A stretch of 64,000 nucleotides of DNA from Planctomycetota bacterium (lineage in GTDB: Bacteria > Planctomycetota > UBA8742 > UBA2392): assembly GCA_019912315.1 (NCBI GenBank), contig JAIOJA010000001.1, positions 1 through 64,000 on the forward strand. Reading direction: 5' to 3'. Each line of letters opens with the position of its first letter. Position 1 is the stretch's first letter. Of the stretch, positions 8,321 to 18,245 are shown one piece after another. The notes under the pieces were generated by a model. The model saw only the letters and a program-made list of their open reading frames with translations. It was not told the origin of the DNA and ran no database searches. The position numbers were made by a program, and so were the translations under genes.

Positions 8321-10852
8321 CTACTTGCCCGTGATGGGGCTCTTGGGCTTGTCCTTGTCTTCGCGTTCCTCGCGTTCTTTTTCCCGCTTCTTGTGTTCGG
8401 TGATCACGGGCATACTCGCCTGCTTGAGGAACAGAATCGCGAGGCAGTTGTTCACGTTGGCGCTCATGTCGCGGGTGACGCCTTCCAGTTCGCGCTCGAC
8501 GCCCCAGCTACCGTCGAGGTTCTGGTTCTCGATCAGTCCCTCGGCGCCAACGCGGTACCAGTCGAGTTCCCCCTCAAGTTTGCTGATGCCGGCCATCACG
8601 CACGCGCGCTCCACTGAATACAGGTTGTAAAACGTGCCCCAGCCGTCGCTGCGGCCCGACATCAGCGCGTTACGGGCGCCGCTGAACTGCTCCGGCGTGT
8701 AGTACTGCGCGCGCACCAACGCCTCGGCGCCGCGGATCGTCAGCCCAATCTTGTGCGCGAGGTCCTGCTTCAGTTTGCCTCGCACCTTCAACTCATCCAT
8801 GCAGATGGTGAGGCTGCTGATACCGGCGGCGGTCATCTGCAGGTTGTAGCCGGTGCTTCCGCAGGAGTAGCTCCAGCCCCCCGGCTTGATGGTGTCATTG
8901 AAGTCGCTGGCGGTCTTGCGCCCGCGGTCGTCTTTATCGCCTTCGCGCTCGTCCTCAACGTGGACGTATTCCACCGCTTCGGCATTCTCGTCCGGCGTGT
9001 ACTGGCGGATCAGCCGCTCGGCCTCGTCCGCGAATACAGCGATCCCGAACTCCGCACCCAGCAGGCTGGCGGCCTTGCAGCCCAGCATCGCGTACTGGCT
9101 GAGCGAGTTGTCGCTGTGCACGCGCCCGGTTGTGTTCGCGGCGCTGTAGTTCCAGCCGCCCTGCTTGCCGCCCACGTACGCGGCGTCGATGTTGTTGAGG
9201 ATCGCGGTGATCGCTTTGCGATGGGCCTCGCCGATGTCGTTCCAGACCTGGCGGCGGGCCGCTTCGAAATCCTCCGGGGTATCGACGTACAGAATGCCGG
9301 CCTTGCGTTGCGCGGCCTCGTAGTACTTCTGCAGGCACATCAACACGCAGGCGCTGTCGTAGGTGCCGGCGCGGCGCAGTACTTCCGGTTGCAGCAGCCA
9401 GTCAACGCCACGCTTGATGGCCTCATGTTCCGGCGACCAGCCGCCGTGCATCAAGGCAAGCAGGCACAGCGCCGTGTTTCCCGGGCGGCCGCTGTGCATT
9501 CCGGGGAAGCTGCCGTCGTCGTTCTGGATTTCCGCCAGGTAGTCACACCCGTCGCTGATGGCGAGGTTAACCCGACCCTGAAAGTCGGCGGCACCCTGCT
9601 TGGCGCTGTTGGCGTGCAGAACCGCAAGGGCGTAAAACAGGCGTCCGATGTTGTCCAGCTCGCGCCCGGCCAAAGGGGCTCTGCCCGTAGCGTACAGCCC
9701 GCCGCTGAGCGCGATGCAAGTCAGCGCTGTCTCGCAGGTCGTGCTTTCCAGGCGCGTCCAGGCGGTCTCATGCAGCCCCAGGTCCCGGGCCATGGTGTCG
9801 CGCGGCAGGATGTACCCGCCTGGCTCAAGTTCCGCCACGCCTCTGCGCCGCAGGGACGCGCGCCACAGGTCGGCGCTCTCGCGTTCCGGGCTGTATTCGG
9901 CGGACAGCGACAGCGCGACCAGCAGGCGCGCGCCACGCCACGGGCGCTCGCCATACTCGCGATCAAGCCGGTCCAGTGTCTCCGTCACGTGCTTGCCCAT
10001 CGTTTCGACGGCCTTGGTTCCGCTGCGTCGCAGGGTCTTGTCAGGCAGGTTCGACGCGAGCCCGACGGCCGCCAAAGCCATCAGGTTCGGGTGAAGGTCG
10101 TATGCTTCGTTGATGGCGGGTTTGTGCAGCCCGGACCAGGCGACCTCTTTCTTGTGGGCGCCTTCCAGGGCCTTCAGGTCAGTCTCCCAGAGTTTGGCGT
10201 CGATCTCGATATCCATTTCGAGGGCGGCGCGCATCATCAGCGCGCGCCAGAGAATATTGCCGACCCAGCGCGGCTGGGTCTGGTCGCGCTGTACCAGGGA
10301 GGACTTCGCCGAGGTCGCGTCCGTCAGCGCGTCGCCCGCGCGCAGTAGATTCTCAACCTTCAGCTTCAAATCATCTTTGCGACCGAGGCTGTCGCGCAGC
10401 CAGGCGGCCCGCGCGGTCAGCACCATCACAGCCAGGGGTGCGAGGTCGTTGCCGCCTGGTGCGGGGGTGTCCAGAAAACGCTGCAACTGGCGATCCAGGG
10501 CGGGCGTCACCGGTAACCCGGATTGAAGCACTGCCCATAGGCGCAGGCACTCCAGGCGTGTCAGGGGCGCGTCGGATTTGTCCTCGAAGGGCTCAAGCAC
10601 ACAGGGGCGAATGCGCCTGCCCGACATCAGGTCGGTTTCGAATTCCGGGCGCAGCAGAAAGCGCAGCCCGTTATACAGGGTTTGCTGCTCAGTACTGAGC
10701 GTCAGGCGCAGGGCGTCGGCGCTGTCAAGTTCTTCCTGCGTGAACTCACGGGGCGCGGGCTCGTCGTCGGCCGATACAACCAGGCCGGCGCAAAGGGCGC
10801 AGACAAGAAGAAGCGTGATCGCGGGACGGACAAAACGCATGTGGGCGGCCAT
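8321..10852 (-). CDS. Secreted squalene/terpene-cyclase-fold (prenyltransferase-like alpha/alpha toroid) protein
   Basis: Signal peptide MRFVRPAITLLLVCALCAGLVVS; repeated NDDGSFPGMHSGRPGNTALCLLALMHGG, GGWNYSAAN, QNLDGSWG motifs. Confidence 0.65.
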   Translation of the reverse strand: MAAHMRFVRPAITLLLVCALCAGLVVSADDEPAPREFTQEELDSADALRLTLSTEQQTLYNGLRFLLRPEFETDLMSGRRIRPCVLEPFEDKSDAPLTRLECLRLWAVLQSGLPVTPALDRQLQRFLDTPAPGGNDLAPLAVMVLTARAAWLRDSLGRKDDLKLKVENLLRAGDALTDATSAKSSLVQRDQTQPRWVGNILWRALMMRAALEMDIEIDAKLWETDLKALEGAHKKEVAWSGLHKPAINEAYDLHPNLMALAAVGLASNLPDKTLRRSGTKAVETMGKHVTETLDRLDREYGERPWRGARLLVALSLSAEYSPERESADLWRASLRRRGVAELEPGGYILPRDTMARDLGLHETAWTRLESTTCETALTCIALSGGLYATGRAPLAGRELDNIGRLFYALAVLHANSAKQGAADFQGRVNLAISDGCDYLAEIQNDDGSFPGMHSGRPGNTALCLLALMHGGWSPEHEAIKRGVDWLLQPEVLRRAGTYDSACVLMCLQKYYEAAQRKAGILYVDTPEDFEAARRQVWNDIGEAHRKAITAILNNIDAAYVGGKQGGWNYSAANTTGRVHSDNSLSQYAMLGCKAASLLGAEFGIAVFADEAERLIRQYTPDENAEAVEYVHVEDEREGDKDDRGRKTASDFNDTIKPGGWSYSCGSTGYNLQMTAAGISSLTICMDELKVRGKLKQDLAHKIGLTIRGAEALVRAQYYTPEQFSGARNALMSGRSDGWGTFYNLYSVERACVMAGISKLEGELDWYRVGAEGLIENQNLDGSWGVERELEGVTRDMSANVNNCLAILFLKQASMPVITEHKKREKEREEREDKDKPKSPITGK

Positions 10853-10961
10853 GGGGCGGGCTCGGGGCGGGCTCGGGGACACGTATAGGGTAAGGCACAG
10901 CGCGTGATTCACCAAGCATCCGCGCGACATGCCATCGCGCATTCGAGCGTCGCGCTACTCG

Positions 10962-13226
10962 TCATGCGGATTCGGGAACAGCGTCGGGTGCTGGGTGGCC
11001 ATCGTGTTCGCGACGGCGGCGAAGTTCCGCAGCCAGGCGTGCCGAGTTGACGGCGACGCTGACGTCGGACAGCACCATGGCAAGCGCCGCGTAACTCGGC
11101 GGCAGAAAGAGCCCTGCCCACACGAAGGCGCCCGCCGCAAGGGGGATGCCGACAGCGTTGTAGCAGAGGCTAAGGAACAGGTTCTGGTAGATGGCGCGCA
11201 GGCTTCGCCGTCCGAAGTCGATGGCGACGGGCAAGTCGGCCAGTTGCCCGGACATAAGAATCAGGTCCCCGGTTTCCTTGGCGACGTCACTGCCCCCGCC
11301 GATTGCGACACCGATATCCGCGCGGGCCAGCGCGGGCGCGTCATTGATGCCGTCACCAATCATGGCGGTGACGCCCTCCTGCTTGAGCCTGTCGATCAGG
11401 TCGAGTTTGCCGGATGGGCTGATCCCTGCATGCACTTCCTCAATGCCGAGCTGGTCTGCAACACGACGCGCGGCCGCCGCGTGGTCGCCAGTGATCAGCA
11501 CGGTGCGCGCGCCCTGCTTTCGCAACTCGGCCAGCACCTGCCGGGCTTCGGCGCGCGTGGTATCGGCAAAGCCGAAGGCCGCCAGGGCGCGGGCGTCGAC
11601 AGCCAGCAGGCTGACGCTGTGGCCCTGTTCGCGAAGGGCGGCGGCTTTGGCCTTCAGGTCATCCGGGACACTGACCGAGTTCTCGGCCAGCAGGGTCTCC
11701 GTGCCAAAGATGTGTGTTCTGCCGTCGGCCCTAGCCACCAGTCCGCGTCCCGCATGTTCGGTCGATTTTGGATTCTGGATTTTGGATTTTGGATTGTCAC
11801 GGCTGTCGAGCCACTCCGCCGCTGCTTTCGTAAACGGGTGAGTCGATGCCTGACTTACGACGGCAAGTGCATCCAATACTTCCGGCTCGTTGACGCCGTC
11901 CGTGTATTCAACGCCCTGTACGCCAGGCTTGCCCTCCGTCAGCGTGCCGGTCTTGTCGAAGGCGAAGATGGTCGCGCGCGAGATGCGCTCCAGTGCGGCG
12001 CCGTTCTTCACGAGGATGTTTCGTTTCAGTGCGGCGCCGCTGCCGATCATTACAGCCGCAGGCACCGCGATCCCGAGCGCGCAGGGGCAGGCGATCACGA
12101 GCACCGCGATGCCGTGCGTAATCGCGCGTCCGAAGCCTGCACCTGAAATCAGCCAGGCACCAAATGCAACCAGGGCGATGCCGACGACCACCGGCACGAA
12201 ATAGTTGCTGACGCGATCCGCGAAGCGCTGGATCGGCGCCTTGGTACGCTGGGCTTCTTCGACCAGTTTGACGATGTTCGCCAGTGTCGTATCGCGCCCG
12301 ACGGCCGTGGCTTTGATTTCGAGACTGCCGCTGGTCGCGATGGTGCCCGTGCGGACGACATCGCCGATCTTGCGGGCGACAGGCACGGGCTCGCCGGTCA
12401 GCATGGCTTCGTTCACGTCGCTTTCGCCGGCGAGTACTTCGCCGTCAACGGGGATGCGCCCGCCGGCGTTTACGACGCAGACCTCGCCCTGCGTCACGCT
12501 TGACGCGTCAATCTCGACAATTTCGCCGCCGCGCTTCACCCTGGCCCTTTCCGGCGCCAGCTCCATCAAGCTGCGCAGGGCGCCAAGTGCGGTACCCCGC
12601 GCGCGGGCTTCCACGTACTTGCCGAGACGCAGGAAGACAACCAGCAACGTCGCCGCTTCGAAGTAGACAGATTTGTCGAGCCCCTGCGGCAGTGGCCAGC
12701 CCAGCAGCACCACACCCGCCCCGTAAATGAACCCGGTCGCCATGCCGATGCTGACCAATACATCCATGCCAAGGTTACGGTTGCGAATGCCGGCGACGGC
12801 GCCCTTGTAGAAGTCCAGACCGACGACGCCCTGCATGATCACCGCCAGCCCCAGTGTAACGTAATCCGCGATCACGCCCGCACGGCCGTGCAGGTGCACA
12901 AAGTGGAAGACGAGCACGGGCGTGACCAGCGCGACGCCAAGCAACAGCAGCAGCAGATTGCGGCGTTCTTCGCGCTTTGCGTGCTGGGCCGGGTCACGTT
13001 TTTCCGCTTCTTCCTCTTTAACGAGCGTGTAGCCGCCCTTGCGGACCGCGGGCTCCAGCGTGTCGAAGTCAGGTTTGCGGCCGGTGTAGTCCAGCGTGAC
13101 CGACCCGCTGGCAAAATCCGCCGATGCCGCTGTCACACCGCCAACGCCCGTTAACGATCGCTCGACGGCCTTGGCGCAGTGGGCACAGGTCATGCCGTCT
13201 ACTTTAAGGTTCAGTTTTGCGCCCAC
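10962..13226 (-). CDS. copA: Heavy-metal (Cu+) translocating P1B-type ATPase
   Basis: HMA domain LNLKVDGMTCAHCAKAVERSL, CPC motif VIACPCALG, DKTGTLT, GDGINDAPAL; GTG start proposed at 13226. Confidence 0.9.
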   Translation of the reverse strand: MGAKLNLKVDGMTCAHCAKAVERSLTGVGGVTAASADFASGSVTLDYTGRKPDFDTLEPAVRKGGYTLVKEEEAEKRDPAQHAKREERRNLLLLLLGVALVTPVLVFHFVHLHGRAGVIADYVTLGLAVIMQGVVGLDFYKGAVAGIRNRNLGMDVLVSIGMATGFIYGAGVVLLGWPLPQGLDKSVYFEAATLLVVFLRLGKYVEARARGTALGALRSLMELAPERARVKRGGEIVEIDASSVTQGEVCVVNAGGRIPVDGEVLAGESDVNEAMLTGEPVPVARKIGDVVRTGTIATSGSLEIKATAVGRDTTLANIVKLVEEAQRTKAPIQRFADRVSNYFVPVVVGIALVAFGAWLISGAGFGRAITHGIAVLVIACPCALGIAVPAAVMIGSGAALKRNILVKNGAALERISRATIFAFDKTGTLTEGKPGVQGVEYTDGVNEPEVLDALAVVSQASTHPFTKAAAEWLDSRDNPKSKIQNPKSTEHAGRGLVARADGRTHIFGTETLLAENSVSVPDDLKAKAAALREQGHSVSLLAVDARALAAFGFADTTRAEARQVLAELRKQGARTVLITGDHAAAARRVADQLGIEEVHAGISPSGKLDLIDRLKQEGVTAMIGDGINDAPALARADIGVAIGGGSDVAKETGDLILMSGQLADLPVAIDFGRRSLRAIYQNLFLSLCYNAVGIPLAAGAFVWAGLFLPPSYAALAMVLSDVSVAVNSARLAAELRRRREHDGHPAPDAVPESA
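11764..11795. repeat. GATTTTG heptad array inside copA
   Basis: GATTTTG|GATTCTG|GATTTTG|GATTTTG|GATT; encodes DNPKSKIQNPKST on the minus strand. Confidence 0.8.
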
Positions 13227-13398
13227 GTTCCAGGCTCCAGGTGTGAGGAAATGCTTGGTCCACGCAACGACGAAGGTTAACCTAACACCGTAGTTAACTC
13301 CGGATTCCAGTAATTTCGCCGCCCACGTTCGCCGCTGCTTCCGTATAAGCACTTGCGCCCCTGTCTGATATTGTGGGGCCGAACGCATGGAGTCATGA

Positions 13399-15720
13399 AT
13401 GAAGTACACCCGGTTTCTCGCGCTGCTTACGCTCGCGCTGGCGATCGTCGCCTGCTCGCGCACGGAATCGCCTGTTTCGGAAGAACCGCCGGCGCCTGCC
13501 GGGCGGGAGCACACGGACAAAGTTGTTGTCCAGGATGACAATTCGTCTGATGGCGAAGTCGCGAACAAGGCCACCCGTGAAGCCTCCCTCGCTGAACTGA
13601 ACGCGTCGCTGGAGCAGTTGGCCAAAGCTACTTCTCTGCATGATGCATTCCGCATTGCCGAGGCGATTGAAGACCTCGGGCGCGGGATTGCACCCGAGTT
13701 GCAGGCCGGCGTTCCCAAGCTGCCGGAGCAGCCGCGCATTGCGGGCTGGCGCGCGGTCTGGACGCTGGGCTCGCTCAAGAACAAGGGCTGGGACAAAGGC
13801 GTGCAGGGGCTGCTGGAGATCGTCGTCGGCGAAGGCCCGATTGAAGTCCGCGTCGCCGCCGCGGAAGTTCTGGGTACAGTCGCCAGCACCCGCCACGGCG
13901 AAATCCTGCGCAAGGCTCTGAACGATCAGGTGTTCGCGCCCGAGGTGAAGGTCCAGCTTTCTGTCGCTCTGTGGCGCACCAACAAAGATGTCGAAGCGAC
14001 CAAGGTGTTGCGCGAAATGCTGGGCAGCGAAAACGATAGCTTCAAGATACAGGCCGCCCTGGCCCTGGGTGAAATCAACCAGCTTACGTCCGATGCCAAG
14101 GCCGTCCTTGAAGTCATCGCCGATGAGCCCACCCTGCGCGGGCGCACGGCCAAGCGCGCCCTGGACTACGAGCGCGCGATCAAACGCTTTGAGGCGGTCA
14201 TGCAGGGCAAAATGCCCGGGCAGACTCCTGTTGAGCGCGTAGACACCAAGCTGCTGGACACGATCGAGAAGATGCTGAAAGAGCGCTACATTTATCCGGA
14301 CGCCATTTCCGGGCGCAAACTGCTCTATGCCGCCGCCGCGGGAATGCTGGATGGTCTCGATCCTTACACATGCCTGCTCGAGGACGGGCAGTTGCGCGAC
14401 GCCGGAGAGATTCGCCGTTTTGCCGCGCCCACACTTGGCATCATGCTGGGCAGCGCAAAGATGCAGGAGAATCGCGAGATTCGCCTGACCCGCGTGCTCA
14501 GCGTCCGGCCGGGCAGCGCCGCGGACCGCGCCGGGTTGCGTCCCGGCGATCGTATCTACCGTGTAATCAAGGGCGTGACCGAGCAGCGCATTCATGATCT
14601 GCGACTGGACAGCAGCGACCTGCCCGAGGATCCCAACCCGATCCAGCTTGCGCCGCTTGACGAGGCGATCAGCCAGTTTCAGGGCGCTGTCGGCACCACC
14701 ATTGGGGTCAACGTCATGCGCGACGGCTGGCTGTTGTCGCGCTGGGTGCATATGACCCACGCCGAAACCAATGGCGGAAGCGTGGATTGGGAGCTTCTGC
14801 CCGGCAAGCTGGGCATGATTCATATTGTTGACCTGAATGCTTCCTCGCCCGCGCGCGTCAAGGAAGCCATGAGCGCCTTGAAGGAAGGCGGAGTGAAGGC
14901 GATTATTCTCGATCTGCGCAACTGTGCCGGAGGAAGCGTCGAAGCCGCAACGCAGATTGCGGGCAACTTCCTGCCCAAGGACACGCTGGTTACCTGGAGC
15001 GCCGGTCGCAGCGAAGAGCTTGCCAAAACCACCAAGTACACCACCAGCAATGCCGAACCAGACGGCGACACGCCGCTCACCGTTCTGATCAACGGCGGCA
15101 CTGCCGACGCGGGTGAGATTTTGGCCGGCGCCTTGCGCCAGCACGGTCGCGCGAAGACGGCCGGCACCCGGACCTTCGGGCGTGCCATCGTGCAGGAGCT
15201 GATCCCGTTGAGCGCCACCGAGTTGGAAGAGGACAAGCGCCAGGCCGCGCTACTGCTGACGGTCGCGCGCTTTTACGGGCCGAAGACCGAACTGGTGTAC
15301 TACGATCGCGGCGTCGAGCCGGATGCTGAACTGACACCGAAATTGTTCGAGGGCTGGATCTATGACCAGTTCGATGTTCTGCGCGAAGGCTCGGCACTGA
15401 ATGAATACGTCAGCGTGCTCATTAAAGATGGCGAGATGGACAAGCTGAAGAAACTTGCCCGCGGTGACGGACGCAAAACGGATAGCTACGCGGGCTTTGA
15501 GGGGTTCTACAGCAAGGTTGCCGACAGCAAACTGGATCGTGAAGACGTGCGCTACCTGGTGCGCGCTGAGTTGCGCAAACGCCTGTTGGCTGAGGGCGCC
15601 GACATCAACCAGGTAGACTTGCAGGAAGACAACGTGTTCACCGGTGCGGTGAAGGAAGCGGCCAAGGCGGCCGGCATCGACCTTAGCGCAATCCCCGAAT
15701 ACAGCATGATCAGCAAGTGA
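13399..15720 (+). CDS. S41 family C-terminal processing peptidase lipoprotein with HEAT-like and PDZ regions
   Basis: Lipobox LALAIVACS; PDZ TRVLSVRPGSAADRAGLRPGDRIYRV; S41 core KAIILDLRNCAGGSVEAATQIA…INGGTADAGEILAGAL. Confidence 0.8.
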   Translation: MKYTRFLALLTLALAIVACSRTESPVSEEPPAPAGREHTDKVVVQDDNSSDGEVANKATREASLAELNASLEQLAKATSLHDAFRIAEAIEDLGRGIAPELQAGVPKLPEQPRIAGWRAVWTLGSLKNKGWDKGVQGLLEIVVGEGPIEVRVAAAEVLGTVASTRHGEILRKALNDQVFAPEVKVQLSVALWRTNKDVEATKVLREMLGSENDSFKIQAALALGEINQLTSDAKAVLEVIADEPTLRGRTAKRALDYERAIKRFEAVMQGKMPGQTPVERVDTKLLDTIEKMLKERYIYPDAISGRKLLYAAAAGMLDGLDPYTCLLEDGQLRDAGEIRRFAAPTLGIMLGSAKMQENREIRLTRVLSVRPGSAADRAGLRPGDRIYRVIKGVTEQRIHDLRLDSSDLPEDPNPIQLAPLDEAISQFQGAVGTTIGVNVMRDGWLLSRWVHMTHAETNGGSVDWELLPGKLGMIHIVDLNASSPARVKEAMSALKEGGVKAIILDLRNCAGGSVEAATQIAGNFLPKDTLVTWSAGRSEELAKTTKYTTSNAEPDGDTPLTVLINGGTADAGEILAGALRQHGRAKTAGTRTFGRAIVQELIPLSATELEEDKRQAALLLTVARFYGPKTELVYYDRGVEPDAELTPKLFEGWIYDQFDVLREGSALNEYVSVLIKDGEMDKLKKLARGDGRKTDSYAGFEGFYSKVADSKLDREDVRYLVRAELRKRLLAEGADINQVDLQEDNVFTGAVKEAAKAAGIDLSAIPEYSMISK

Positions 15721-15737
15721 GCGAAGCGAACGACCAG

Positions 15738-15766
15738 AACCCCGGCCGAGAGGCCGGGGTTTTTCT
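15738..15766 (+). terminator. Rho-independent terminator
   Basis: AACCCCGGCC-GAGA-GGCCGGGGTT followed by TTTCT, just after the S41 stop. Confidence 0.9.
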
Positions 15767-15767
15767 T

Positions 15768-16742
15768 TCATGGCTGCTTAGCGTGGCGAGTACCTGCCAG
15801 GCTCCATCCCGCCAGGGCGCACAACCCAAACCCGAAGGCGTTCAGCGACCCGTGCCACGCGATCATCTCCGGAATGGTCAACGTCGGGTAGCCGCGCCGC
15901 ACGCCCCACATGAAGATAAGCGCCAGCGTCATGGCGGTACCCAGCGACAGATCCGATACCACCAGCAACGCCCGCGAGTACCAGGGCAAACCGGACTTCG
16001 GCCACAGGGCGAGAAACAGTTGCATCCAGCCCAGCACGACGACACTGCTTGCATAGAAGCAAACGGCGGCAAACTCGATCCACAGCGGCATACCAAGGTG
16101 CGAAGTCAGGATACCGGTTGCCACGAACGGGTTTCCCAGCGAAACGCAGATTGCGGTGATCCATGGCAGGCGACCCGGGCGCGCGGCGACGATGCGCGAG
16201 GCAAGCACCTGCAACACCAGCCCCGCGTACAGTTGGTGCACGCCGGCCAACAGCACGATGATGTGCGGGAAGCCGAAGACCTCCCAGCGCATGGCACTCG
16301 CGAAAATCCAGGCCCCGCTGACGCCGAACCACAGCAGACCCCAGTCGGCCAGCGCGCCAGGACGCCGCAGCCCCTGCGAAAGCAACCGCCACACACCGAA
16401 GCCTGCGCAGGCTGTCGTGAAGATCAGCCAGGGCAACGCCAGCCAGCCGATACCGGTTGCGAATGCCACAACCAGCGAGATTGCCAGCGGTATCAGGGTG
16501 TACTCACGATGGTGAAAGTACCGTGCAGCACGCCCCGATTCATTTTGAAGCATCAGCTCAAGCGCAAGCGGCACGTGGACGTACGCACCCAGCCAAAGCA
16601 CCGACATCTCCCATGACGGGCTGAACGAGAGGTGTGCGATGAGCCAGCACCCGGCGCCGATCAACCCACGCAGCCACGCGTGCGGTGACCATGCCGGAGC
16701 CGACACTTGTGCGGGGGTATGGGTTATGGCCGGCTCCGACAT
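15768..16742 (-). CDS. Polytopic membrane protein, YndJ-like
   Basis: MSEPAITHTPAQ…; multiple TM segments; WHGSLNAFGFG motif. Confidence 0.6.
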   Translation of the reverse strand: MSEPAITHTPAQVSAPAWSPHAWLRGLIGAGCWLIAHLSFSPSWEMSVLWLGAYVHVPLALELMLQNESGRAARYFHHREYTLIPLAISLVVAFATGIGWLALPWLIFTTACAGFGVWRLLSQGLRRPGALADWGLLWFGVSGAWIFASAMRWEVFGFPHIIVLLAGVHQLYAGLVLQVLASRIVAARPGRLPWITAICVSLGNPFVATGILTSHLGMPLWIEFAAVCFYASSVVVLGWMQLFLALWPKSGLPWYSRALLVVSDLSLGTAMTLALIFMWGVRRGYPTLTIPEMIAWHGSLNAFGFGLCALAGWSLAGTRHAKQP

Positions 16743-16743
16743 G

Positions 16744-17364
16744 TCACGCGTATGGCAGGGCAAACATCACGAGTAAATCCCAACTGACGTGGGCAACGAA
16801 CGCCGCCCAGAACGAGCGCGTCTTGTAGGCAATCAAACTCCAGCAACCGCCGAACACGAGCGCCGCAACCAGCAGCAGCGGCGGGCCCCAGGGTATGTGC
16901 ACCAGCGCGAACGAGCCCGCGCCGAGCGCGACGCCCCAGAGTTTGAGTTTGTCCGTGAAACCCAGAGTCACCGCCAGGCGGAACACAATCTCCTCGCCCG
17001 TGATCACCCAGAACAGCAGGGGCCAAACCTGCCAGCCGGGCGCGGAATCGAGCAGCCCGTAGGTGACGTCAATGTCCGCCGCAACTTCCGGCAGCAACGT
17101 TTGTATCAGCCGCACGCCAACCCAGCCGATCACATACAGCAGCACACCGGCCAGCAGCCCGAGCTCCAGGTGCTTCAGCTTCACCTTGAAGATCGACTTC
17201 CAGTCCAGCTGCACAGCCAGATGCGCGGCCGGGATCATGGCCACATAGAAAAGCGCAAGCCGATACCAAAGATTCGCAACCACAGCAGTCAGCACAAACA
17301 TCAGTACGAACCCAGCAAGGGTCAGCGAGATCGCCGCAATCAGATTCCGGCGCTCGGTGGTCAT
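16744..17364 (-). CDS. CPBP/CAAX-type intramembrane metalloprotease
   Basis: GEEIVFRLAV, FALVHIPWG, FVAHVSWD motifs in TM context; ATGA overlap with upstream gene. Confidence 0.8.
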   Translation of the reverse strand: MTTERRNLIAAISLTLAGFVLMFVLTAVVANLWYRLALFYVAMIPAAHLAVQLDWKSIFKVKLKHLELGLLAGVLLYVIGWVGVRLIQTLLPEVAADIDVTYGLLDSAPGWQVWPLLFWVITGEEIVFRLAVTLGFTDKLKLWGVALGAGSFALVHIPWGPPLLLVAALVFGGCWSLIAYKTRSFWAAFVAHVSWDLLVMFALPYA

Positions 17365-18245
17365 GCGGAGACCCCGTTGCGTTTGCGCAGCATGACGACC
17401 GAAGTGAGGAGCGCCCCGGTAAGCAGCCCTGTCACGGATGTGCCCAGGTACAGCAGTGACTCGGGCCACCAGCAGAACGCCACAACAAAGACGGGCAACA
17501 CCACGATGTGCCCGGCCAGCATTGGCAGCACCACCGAGCGGGTTGAAAAATCGCGCTCGCCGCCGATGCCGATTGCGCCAAGCATTCCGGTAATTGCCCC
17601 GCCGGCAAGCGCAGCCAGATAGCCGATCCCCGCGACATCCTTCATCACTGCGCAGAGTGGCAATGCAATGATTCCCCAGAAGATGCACTGCCCGACCGGG
17701 GCGAGAATGGCCGCGACAACCTGCTCGCCTCTCGCGACGGGCGCGAACTTGCGCCGCGGCATGAGTTGATTCCAGCGCCTTACTCTTGAGCGACGGAACG
17801 CGCGGCGCCTGCGAGTCAGCCGGTCAAAAATCAGCACGCCGAACAGCGCGCCACAAAGAGCCGGTGGGGCGACGATGATCGCCAGGTAGGCGCCGAGGAT
17901 CAGATAGCCCGGCTCAAGGTGCGCTATGGCGAGGGCTTTCGAGACTACGTAAATGCCTCCGCTGACGACCAGCGTTCCCAGCCACGCGCAACAGATTCTG
18001 TCCTCCTGCTTCGAGAGCGGGCCAAGCAGGAGCGCCGCAACAGCGCCGGCCGGCAGGCCTGCACCGAGTACGAGAAAGCCTGCAATAGGGCCGAGGTCAG
18101 AATCGAGTCTTCCTGCCAGCAGGCAGAGCGCGACGAATGCCGGCACCGAGATCGCCGCGCCACAGACCGCCAGCGTCTTTCGTCGAAGGGTTGGCTCATG
18201 CACGCGGGTCTCGCCGCCGAGTGCGGATGCGTAAGGGGTCGTCAT
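17361..18245 (-). CDS. Hypothetical polytopic membrane protein
   Basis: 294 aa, many hydrophobic segments; 4-nt overlaps on both sides. Confidence 0.65.
   Translation of the reverse strand: MTTPYASALGGETRVHEPTLRRKTLAVCGAAISVPAFVALCLLAGRLDSDLGPIAGFLVLGAGLPAGAVAALLLGPLSKQEDRICCAWLGTLVVSGGIYVVSKALAIAHLEPGYLILGAYLAIIVAPPALCGALFGVLIFDRLTRRRRAFRRSRVRRWNQLMPRRKFAPVARGEQVVAAILAPVGQCIFWGIIALPLCAVMKDVAGIGYLAALAGGAITGMLGAIGIGGERDFSTRSVVLPMLAGHIVVLPVFVVAFCWWPESLLYLGTSVTGLLTGALLTSVVMLRKRNGVSA

Noticed and set aside
8753-10348. 531-aa plus-strand ORF
   Set aside because: Antisense shadow of the squalene-cyclase-fold gene
13227-13913. N-terminal extension of the CopA ORF
   Set aside because: Overlaps antisense of S41 gene; CopA starts naturally at the HMA domain (GTG 13226)
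13393-15144. 583-aa minus-strand ORF
   Set aside because: Antisense shadow of the S41 peptidase gene, which has clear motifs
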